Shown here one piece after another: positions 55,932-64,000 of a DNA stretch of 64,000 bases. The DNA lies in contig CM071928.1 in the NCBI GenBank assembly GCA_016081115.2, forward strand, positions 60,333,950-60,397,949. Reading direction: 5' to 3'. The notes beneath the pieces are model-generated. The model saw only the letters and a list, made by a program, of their open reading frames with translations, did no database searches and was not told the origin of the DNA. Source of the DNA: Rehmannia glutinosa (taxonomy: Eukaryota; Streptophyta; Magnoliopsida; Lamiales; Orobanchaceae). The position numbers and the translations under genes are program-made. Numbering within the stretch: position 1 is the stretch's first letter; every line of letters begins with the position of its first letter.

Positions 55932-56290
55932 TGTCCAAATACTCCTAAATGATTCAAAATGGTTTTAATATTTTCCGGAGTATTTCTTCAAGTTTATTTT
56001 CGATAATATTGGACAACACTTTTAATGATTTTATGTCAATGGATTTTTACATTGAAACTATGTTTCTAAATGTTGTCCTAATACTCCTGATTGGTCTAAA
56101 ATGCTTTTACTATTTTTCGGAGTATTTATTGGAATTTATATCGGACAACATTTTTTGTGTTTAATGTGTTATTTCATCAAAACTATATTTCTAATGTGTT
56201 CCTAAATACTCCCGACCGCTTTAAAATATTTTTACGAATTTTTCGGAGTATTTCTTGAGATTTATTTTCGACAAAAATCGGACAACATTT
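55932..56290 (+). repeat. Triplicated ~120-bp segment in LTR
   Basis: Three successive segments run GTTGTCC(T)AAATACTCC ... CGGAGTATTT ... TTCGA(T/C) ... GGACAACA. The block recurs at about 61984-62340 in the 3' LTR. The other two family members in the window have one segment per LTR. Confidence 0.88.
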
Positions 56291-56648
56291 CATTTAGGAG
56301 GTCGACCAAAGAGGCGCCCGGTACCTGGGAACGAGTTTCTTGAAACAGAACTCGCGGAACTATCAAAATCGGGCGGGTGACCGGTCACCATGGTGGGCGA
56401 CCGGTCGCACCCTAGGGCAACCGGTCGACCCCCCTTTGGACCGGTCACCCTGTTGAAATTTTGCTGCGTTCTTTTCAAATCTTATTAGTGCACGACCGGT
56501 CGCCCTCTAGTTTGACAGCAAAATTCTAACCGTTGTGCAGCAGACAGCTTTTCCATAAATTGTGGAATTGATTTCTAACAGCTATAATCTTGATTTTAAT
56601 TGCAATTTTTTTGTAGATATCGATTCCAAGAGGAGCCTATCAAGTATC

Positions 56649-56656
56649 AATCATCT
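56649..56656 (+). promoter_or_regulatory. LTR TATA box
   Basis: CTATAAATAGAGG in the 5' LTR is the expected promoter element. The same motif stands in the 3' LTR near 62712 and, inverted, in the minus-strand copies (TCTATTTATAG near 21100, 28320 and 53940). Confidence 0.6.
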
Positions 56657-57379
56657 CCTATAAATAGAGGAAGATTTGAAGCACAACAATAAGAGAGAAC
56701 AACACAACACAACAAGATATTCTCAAGCAAACACTTGGTCTTCTATTGTCATTATTCTTGTTGTAATTTGCCTAGATTATCACTTTCAAATCTTTGAGGT
56801 CTAGGCTATTATTGATTACACTTGCACTTAATTGTATAATTCATTATAGAGTTGTAATCTTGAATTTTTGGGTTATCATTCAACACAAGATATCCTTGTG
56901 AGTGTTCTTGTGGTAAGAACACACTTGGGTGATCTAGGTGTTAGGTGTAAGAAGATTGTGGTAATCTTCTTGTTGAGGTGTTGAAGAATTTGGTATTCTT
57001 CAAGGTTGAAGATTGTGGTAATCTTCACAAGGTGCCGTTGGAGATTGTGGTAATCTTCAAGTGAGATTGTGGTAATCTCAAAAGTGGTGTTGAAGAAGAG
57101 TGTGGTGCTCTTCAAGGTGTTGTTGTAAGTTGGTGTTGTATTAATTTTGGTAATTAATAAAATCTTTTTTCTTTTTGAAATCCATCCCGGATATACTGGG
57201 GTGGTAGAGGATTAGTCCCTAGGTGGGTTGAACTTCTATAAATCGACGTGTGTTGTTTACATTCCGCATCTTTATTATTGTCTTTGAGCATTCGGTTCGA
57301 AAAAGAGGGTAATATCGAAAAGATGGAGATAATCTATTCACCCCCCCTCTAGATTATCGTAGCCGCTTGGACTTACAAG

Positions 57380-57390
57380 TGGTATCAAAG
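57380..57390 (+). promoter_or_regulatory. Primer-binding site of third SIRE copy
   Basis: TGGTATCAAAG follows the 5' LTR after two bases, as in the 20472 element. Confidence 0.85.
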
Positions 57391-57399
57391 TAAAACTCT

Positions 57400-58572
57400 T
57401 TGGCAAGCTTGTTTCACATCGCGAGTGAAGAGGAACGATCGTCGGCTACGAACGAAGCTCAACTTTCCGGCACCTCCACCACCAAGCCACCACTATTTGA
57501 TTCCAAAAATTTTATATTTTGGAAAGAAAGAATGGAATGTTATTTACAAGGTTGCGGGTTCGATATTTGGAACATCGTCATAAATGGAGAATCCATTCCG
57601 ATGAAAGACACACCACACACCTCCAAAGGCTTCAAAGAGCTCAATGATGAAAAGAAGAAAATCATCTCCTTAAACGGTAAAGCTCTCAATATTTTGTATT
57701 GTTCATTTACTAATTTGCAATATGAACATATTGTAGGAATTCGATCGACACATGAAGTATGGCAAAAATTAGAAGCCATCTATGGAGTATTTGCAAATGA
57801 AAGGAGTCAAACAAAAGCATCTACTTCTCAAAGGGATACAAGTTCAAATCTAAGGAACAAGCCTTTTACAACTTCCAACTATGAAGTAGTCGAACAATGT
57901 TTTATGGGCATCGAAGAAGAAAACGAGGTATGTCTTAAACCCTCTACTTCCTATGATATTGTTATTCAAAATGATTATAGTGATTTGCAAAATGATTTTG
58001 ATGATCTTCAAAATGAATTCCAAAATTTACTTGTTAAGTACAAAAATTTGAAAAAGGAATTCAATGTTTTGAAAAATGAAAAGGATAGTTTATTTACTTC
58101 CTATGAATCACTATCATGTGCTCACACCACCACACTTGACAAGGTTAGAAACCTTGAAAAACAAAATAGTACTCTTGTTGAAGATATGAATTGTATGAAA
58201 AATGATTTATCAAAATCAAACTTGAGTACCAATAAATTGCCCAATATTGTGAATGTTAATGGTTGTGATAATTTGAATAGTGAACTTGATCATGAGCCTA
58301 ATATTGTCAAGCATATAAAAAAGAATCGAGTTCCTATGCATATTAGTAATATTACTTGCTTTTATTGCGGTAAAAAGGGTCATACGGTTAATACTTGTCG
58401 GGCTAGAAATAGCTCTAATTATTGTTGGAGACCTAAAAGTCTCAAGACTAATCCCAAAGGACCCAAACACTTGAGGGTACCACAAAACAATGTCATATTA
58501 GGTACCCGTGAAAATAATAATCGAAGAAAATTCATACCGCTAAAGAAAACATCAAATGACCATTTCATTTGA
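57400..58572 (+). pseudogene. gag: SIRE gag with internal deletion
   Basis: A 390-codon frame opens after the primer-binding site, though with a non-ATG first codon; the equivalent start in the related element aligns a little downstream. The N-terminal gag motif (FDSKNFIFWKERMECYLQGCG, WQKLEAIYG) is followed directly by a linker, so the middle of gag and the first zinc knuckle seen in the 20472 element are absent. The coiled-coil segment and second knuckle (CFYCGKKGHTVNTC) remain. It keeps a glutamine codon where the 20472 gag has a stop. It ends before protease. Confidence 0.85.
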
Positions 58573-58834
58573 TCAAAGGAGAAAACATTTTCAACAAAGT
58601 CATTTTCCAAGAAGAGGAAATAATCAAAAATGGGATGAACACAATCCTTGGAAATGGCAAAGACATTATCAACAAGATGATTTTTCAAGAGAAGGACACT
58701 TTCAAAAATGGGAAGGCCACAATGCTTGGAAATGGAGCAATTGGAGAAACCATCATCAACATGAAGATTTTCAAACGGGAAGATATCATCAACAATGGGA
58801 AAGACACAACCCATGGAAATGGCGAAATTGGTAA
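58556..58834 (+). repeat. Three tandem 78-87-bp units coding a Trp-rich repeat
   Basis: In the +1 frame relative to gag, units end in HNPWKW, HNAWKW and HNPWKW, preceded by H/Q/D/F/R-rich text. The TTGGAAATGG core recurs at about 58648, 58726 and 58813. The complete element at 20472 has no counterpart between its second knuckle and protease. Confidence 0.75.
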
Positions 58835-59639
58835 ACCGTATCTCCCTATTTTCATATGCATTTTATTATTTGTGTTTAAATTGCAAAATGAGTTTTAAAA
58901 TTTATAAGGTCCTCAATAAATATTTGTGTTTTTAAAATCCTTTGAAAATGAGACCTTACATGTTGTTTTTAAACTCTTATGGATTTCTATAGCATTAGTA
59001 TTTTTATTGTGATATCTCTTATTACTTGGCCTACACTTGTGCTATTATATCTTGTGCAAAATTTGTTTAAAGTATTGTATAGGACTCATATATATTCACA
59101 AATGGCTATCTACGTCATAATATGTCAAAAGTGACATAAACTATCGAGGTACGCTCATCATTGGTATTTATCTTATAGACTCGATATATTTTTGTCATAT
59201 GCCTATGTGCTTATACAAATGCCATTAAGAGGATGTTTTGATTTTTGAAAAGGCATTATTTGACATAGCTTGTTTTATCCAAGATTTGTAAAGGATTATA
59301 TTTTGTTTTGATAAAACAATTGATCTACAAAGTTATGCATTTTATTGCACATATAAATGCCACTATTCTTGGATACTTATGTCAAACCTCTTGTTCATAT
59401 GATTCTTGTAAATGAGGTCTCAACTATGTGCTCTCTTATTGTCAAATTTCAAAAGAGACCTTATGTAGCTTTCTTAAGCTTATTTGAACTTAAATGATTT
59501 ATTAGACTCTTGATGATGCATAGTATGTGGTGCTTAAAATAGTGTATCTATTATTCGATATTACTATGCTCGTGTGCAAAATATCTTGTTAAGATTTTGC
59601 AGAAATTTGTGATGTTTCGCAACAAGTTTGATGAACAAG
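58835..59639 (+). other. Decayed interior of third SIRE copy, no domain seen
   Basis: AT-rich DNA where protease and integrase would be expected. No motif of either is readable in any frame. Confidence 0.4.
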
Positions 59640-60560
59640 ACAAGGTTAGTAGCTCAATGATATTGTCAAGAAGAAGGTAATGATTTTGATGTAATATTTG
59701 CACTCATAGCACATTTAGAAGTTATTTGCACTTTACTTTCCCATTCTTGTTTTGAGAAAATTTCAAGCTTTACCAAATGGATGTTAAATCCAATTTTCTA
59801 AATGACTTTATTCAAATAGAAGTCTATCGGAGTTTAAAATTTTTAGGCCAAATGATTTTTATAAAAGGCCTTGTACGGTTGATACAAAGACCGTATATGG
59901 TTTGATAGACTTAGCTATTTTTGCAAAATAATTTTACAAAAGGTAAAGTTGATACTACACTTCTTTTGAAAAAGGGCAATGTTGTTTACTTGTGCAAATT
60001 TATGTTGATAATATTTTTGGTGCTACTAATGAATATTTGTGCAAGATATTTTTCCAAGTCAATGCAAGGTGAACCTAAGATGATCATGATTTGATAATTG
60101 GAATTCAAGTTCAACAATGCCAAGAAGGTGATTATATTCCACACTCAAAAGAAGAAGTGAGGCATTGAAGAAGAAAGAACCATTTCAACCTATATGGCCA
60201 CAAATGTGAAAATTGACAAAGGTTGAGGTAGGCATGTTGATTGACAAACGAATTCGAGGTATGTTTTCCTTAGACTCGACATTCTATATGCCTTACGTCT
60301 ATATGCTCGACTTCAAAAACAATCCCAACGAATCTCATTAAAGTGCCGTTAAATGAGATTTTCAAAGGCACTTCTTCTTATGACTTGTTCATACAAAGTT
60401 TTAAAACGTTATTATTTTTCGGGATAACAAGTCAGGTGATAATGATTTTTCAAAATATGGTTTGTCATAATCGAACTAAATATATTGTGATTCGATATTT
60501 TTTCAAATGGATTGCATGTTTAACAAAAACTTGAGATATGTTTAATTCCGTCTCAACGAT
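59640..60560 (+). pseudogene. pol: SIRE pol scraps (RT and RNase H)
   Basis: Fragments across frames match the 20472 pol: YQMDVKS.FLND (near 59775), a TACGGTTGATACAAAGACCG remnant of the YGLK..PRAW region (59873), a YVDN/NIFGATN remnant of the YVDD box (60000), QQCQEGDYI (60115), and HNRTKYIVIRYFF (60465) from the RNase H tail. It is too decayed to be read as a protein. Confidence 0.75.
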
Positions 60561-61901
60561 AACTCGCGGACTTTTTTAATCGCTTACCGCCGAGTATTTT
60601 ACCTCATTTCGAGCTTGATTATGACATAATGTATATTGAATGAGGTCTACGTTTGCATTTTGCACGTTTTCAAAACTTAGGGGTGAAAAATCGAATTTTT
60701 GGATCAAATTCGGAATTTCAAAACATGTAACAGAACCAGGTGGTCCAGCCGCAGGCGGGGCCGACCGATCGCCCACTAGCTCGACCGGTCGCCCTATGCC
60801 CTGACCGGTCACCCACAGCTCAAAATTGGTTAAAACCGTCTTTGTTCTTGTATTTTGGCAGTTTAAGGTTTTTCCTCTCTATTTCGTCCCCTTTGCAAAT
60901 TTCACACACATTTCACTTCAAATGTGTTTTATTGCATACATTCCATTTCTTGGATGTTTTTAGGCTCGATTATCATCATCATTGCTCGTCTTTACCGATT
61001 AAATGGTAAGAATTCTACTTCCTTATTTTAATTGGGTTGAACCCTTGAGAACTTGGCCTATATGTATTTTCTTGATGAAATTTGTATATGTTTGTGATGA
61101 GATTGTTATTTATGATATATTGTATTGTATTTAAACTGATTTGGTGATGAAAAACTTGGCTTGATTGCATTTACAAGGGCTATATATATCTTCTTCAATT
61201 TTTGACGCCCGCCAAGTGTTCGATAAAATGTTTCAATGAAAAATTCATCACCTACATGATTCTCTCGATTTCAAAAGTCTCATATATTTATAGAGATCAT
61301 GTTTTTGCAAATCAAATGACTTTTCATAAGCTTCTACAAGTCGTATGATCGACTTTTTCCTCCTATTTGGTTTATAAGCTTCAATGTTCAAATAGCTCGA
61401 TACATCGGTTTAGTTGCGCACTTTGATATGATTATATGATGTTTTTATCGTGCTAACATTCTTTTTGATGATTCCAAAGGGGGAGAAACATGTTATAAGC
61501 TTATTAGCTCATAAAAGCTAAAATAAGCTCGAGAAAGAAGCTATAAGCTATGGTTTCTAAAAGCCATAAGTTGTGGATTATATTTAGTCCATTTGTTGTA
61601 TTATGGACTTATATACTTGTCTAATGATGTTTTGTTGACAGGGGGAGCTTATAAGCTCTTGTACTTAAGTTCGATATGTAAAAGCTAAAGCTTTTAGCTT
61701 GTGGTTGATTGCTTTTTTATTACTCTTGTTGTGCATATTAATAGGGGAGATTTTGCTATATATGTTTAATATCTCTACTCCCATCCTTGTGATTATATTG
61801 CAAGGAATGTTGTCGCTCACAACGGATAGTTCCTTTTAACCGGTAAAATTGTTTAGTTTTCAAAATCGACCTCGTTAAAATTGTTTTGGTTTGTAATCAT
61901 C
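60561..61901 (+). other. Post-pol non-coding region of third SIRE copy
   Basis: Contains a GACCGGTCGCCC block (60758-60815), AAGCTTAT/ATAAGCT palindromic text (61490-61720) and G-rich purine tracts near 61481, 61638 and 61742 before the true tract. No frame of note. Confidence 0.7.
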
Positions 61902-61915
61902 AAAAAGGGGGAGAT
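61902..61915 (+). promoter_or_regulatory. Polypurine tract of third SIRE copy
   Basis: AAAAAGGGGGAGA lies immediately before the TG of the 3' LTR. Confidence 0.88.
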
Positions 61916-62828
61916 TGTTTCATAAATGGTTTTATCATGATTTTGATGATTTTGTTTTTATACCAAAACAATGGTTTTAAGGTTGTCCAAATACTCCTAA
62001 ATGATTCAAAATGATTTTAATATTTTCCGGAGTATTTCTTCAAGTTTATTTTCGATAATATTGGACAACACTTTTAATGATTTTATGTCAATGGGTTTTT
62101 ACATTGAAACTATGTTTCTAAATGTTTTCCTAATACTCCCGATTGGTCTAAAATGCTTTTACTATTTTTCGGAGTATTTATTGGAATTTATATCGGACAA
62201 CATTTTTTGTGTTAATGTGTTATTTCATCAAAATTATATTTCTAATGTTGTCCTAAATACTCCCGATCAGTTTAAAATGTTTTTACGAATTTTTTGGAGT
62301 ATTTCTTGAGGTTTATTTTCGACAAAAATCGGACAACATTTCATTTAGGAGGTCGACCAAAGAGGCGACCGGTACCTGGGAACGAGTTTCTTGAAACAGA
62401 ACTCGCGGAACTATCAAAACTGGTCAGGGTGACCGGTCACCATGGTGGGCGACCGGTCGCACCCTAGGGCAACCGGTCGACCCCCCTTTGGACCGATCAC
62501 CCTGTTGAAATTTTGCTGCGTTCTTTTCAAATTTTATTAGTGCGCGACCGGTCGCCATCTAGTTTGACAGCAAAATTCTAACCGTTGTGCAGCAGACAGC
62601 TTTTCCATAAATTGTGGAATTGATTTCTAACAGCTATAATCTTGATTTTAATTGCAATTTTTTTGTAGATATCAGATTCCAAGAGGAGTCTATCAAGTAT
62701 CAATCATCTCCTATAAATAGAGGAAGATTTGAAGCACAACAATAAGAGAGAACAACACAACACAACAAGATATTCTCAAGCAAACACTTGGTCTTCTATT
62801 GTCATTATTCTTGTTGTAATTTGCCTAG
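61916..62828 (+). repeat. 3' LTR of third SIRE copy, interrupted
   Basis: Matches 55863-56775 closely, including the triplicated segment and GACCGGTC block. It stops after TTTGCCTAG where the family-1 LTR begins. In the 5' LTR the same position continues with ATTATCAC. Confidence 0.9.
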
Positions 62829-64000
62829 TGTAGGTCCCAAGGGATGTGAGTGTAAGGTTTAGAAGGGGGGGGTTGAATAAACCTTACCAAATTTTTGATT
62901 TAGTCCTTTTAAAGTTCGAGTTGCTACACAAATGTGCCCTATGTGGACAACCAATTTAGTTAATCAAGAGAGTTAGTCACTCAACAGACTCATCGAGCCG
63001 TTGATAGAATAACTCACCGTTAAGACCAATTAGCTCAACTGGGTTTGTTTTCAGCGGAAGACTTAACACCCTTAAGTTTGGTTTAGTTGTGATTTAGTAC
63101 TCGGGGTTTTAGTACTTAGATATTATCAAATGGATAGCAAATATGTCAAAGAGAATTAAACAAATATGATGCAGAATTAAAGTCTTTGAAATGTAAATGA
63201 CACGATAAATTTTTATAGAGGTCCGAAGATGGGGTAATTCTTCTACTCCTCTCTTCTCCGGATCCTGGAGGAATCCACTAGGTATTGATCAAGATACAAA
63301 GTGGTAATATCCGTATACAAGTCTTGATCACACAAATGACTTGATCTTTCGGGACTCGATCGAGATGCCTTGGTCACTCACCGCTTCTCGTGCGACTCGG
63401 CTTCTTCACAGGCATAATGCCGCTTGCTACTACAATGACCCACTTGCTCAAGCTCTTTGGATTTGATCACTAAGCCCTCCAAAAGCTCAAGACTGGTTTG
63501 ACCTTGAACCTTCCTACAATCCTTCGTGGAATGTAGACCCCTTGATTCTTCAACAATTTCCTCTTCAACTAATTGAAGTTATCTTTCCTTCACAGTGAGT
63601 GTTGGATTGATTTTCTTCGTAGTGTAGGCTTGAGGATTAATCTTGAATGATTTGAGAATATCTTAGGTTACAGCTTCAAATATTTGCTTGAATGTTCGTG
63701 ATTCGTAACCTTGGTAACCTTCTCTCGCAGTCATTCCTCTGCTTTTTATAGTGATCTTTCAAAAATCTGCCCGTTGAAGAGATAGGCTTATTTTTGAAAG
63801 TCACTTGTGGTCGTTGGCTTGTCTTGTTGCGATCCTTGGAATTGCCACTTCCTCGTATGAATTGTTCTTCACTTTTTCGTAGTTCGACATGGTGTAGTGC
63901 TTCCCATTGGTTCATTTCCTTTGCACGCTTCGGGACCGAGCACTTCGAGAAAGGTAGCATGGAGGTATTACTTGTTTAAGTAATTCTCTTGATTTCTCGT
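62829..64000 (-). repeat. LTR of retroelement family 1, inverted, runs off the window
   Basis: TGTAGGTCCCAAGGG is the reverse complement of the end of the 939-2490 LTR. At least 1172 bp of it follow, including minus-strand TATAAAAAG near 63748 and a second TATAAAAA near 63217. It inserted into the SIRE 3' LTR; the adjoining CCTAG (62824-62828) should be repeated at its far side. Solo LTR or full element cannot be told. Confidence 0.9.

Larger units (their letters stand above)
55863..57377 (+). repeat. 5' LTR of third SIRE-family copy (1515 bp)
   Basis: Opens TGTTTGATAAATGG and closes CTTGGACTTACA. It is longer than the other family LTRs because a ~120-bp segment is triplicated. It contains GACCGGTC motifs (56390-56510), CTATAAATAGAGG (TATA box, about 56649) and the GATTGTGGTAATCTTC unit block. 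Confidence 0.9.
55863..62828 (+). mobile_element. Third SIRE-family copy, plus strand, decayed and interrupted
   Basis: A full 5' LTR (55863-57377), primer-binding site, gag with an internal deletion, scraps of RT and RNase H, the post-pol region and polypurine tract, then a 3' LTR that is cut at 62828 by another LTR. Its integrase is missing. It is inserted in opposite orientation inside the 53237 copy; the 5 bases before it, TCAAT, should recur after its 3' LTR outside the window. Confidence 0.88.

Overview
The window looks like nuclear DNA of a flowering plant, probably a eudicot. It is AT-rich, has spliced genes with short AT-rich introns, a conserved plant microRNA locus (MIR394), Ty1/copia and Ty3/gypsy retrotransposons primed by initiator-Met tRNA, CACTA elements, hAT-type MITEs and 1.2-3.9 kb LTRs. 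I cannot name the species. Most of the window is nested transposable elements; no intact host protein-coding gene was found.

Layout. 1-8.5 kb is a three-level nest: a Tork-type copia element (pol remnant 5311-8222, 3' LTR 8234-8545) interrupted by a Ty3/gypsy element (3' LTR about 3664-5310), itself interrupted by a third retroelement (3' LTR 939-2490). A solo LTR of that third family sits at 8706-10258 with a perfect CAAGC target duplication. 10.3-20.5 kb is the most host-like interval: it holds the MIR394 hairpin on the minus strand (mature miR394 at 12734-12715), several hAT-like elements and a TRIM-like miniature LTR element (15122-16771). 20472-28933 is a complete SIRE-type copia element on the minus strand, flanked by ACTAG, with gag and pol in one frame broken by two stops. 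29.4-35.4 kb holds an 11-exon RPA70-like gene copy on the minus strand with one frameshift, possibly carried by a Helitron. 37.4-50 kb is an Ale/Retrofit-type copia element that landed in an inverted-repeat element and was then hit by a 3.9 kb gypsy solo LTR, a CACTA element with a captured intron-containing fragment, and a hAT MITE. 50-53.2 kb holds MITEs and a tandem array. From 53.2 kb to the end there are two more members of the 20.5 kb SIRE family in opposite orientations, one inserted into the other, and the plus-strand copy is in turn interrupted at 62829 by an LTR of the first family.

Working together. The only conserved cellular function seen is MIR394, a regulatory RNA known to target the F-box gene LCR. 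The RPA-like gene keeps its OB-fold and zinc regions but carries a frameshift. The transposon proteins are broken at catalytic residues or by stops, and the key lesions seen are all C-to-T or G-to-A changes, as expected of silenced, methylated elements. Most firm element boundaries rest on target-site duplications visible in the sequence.
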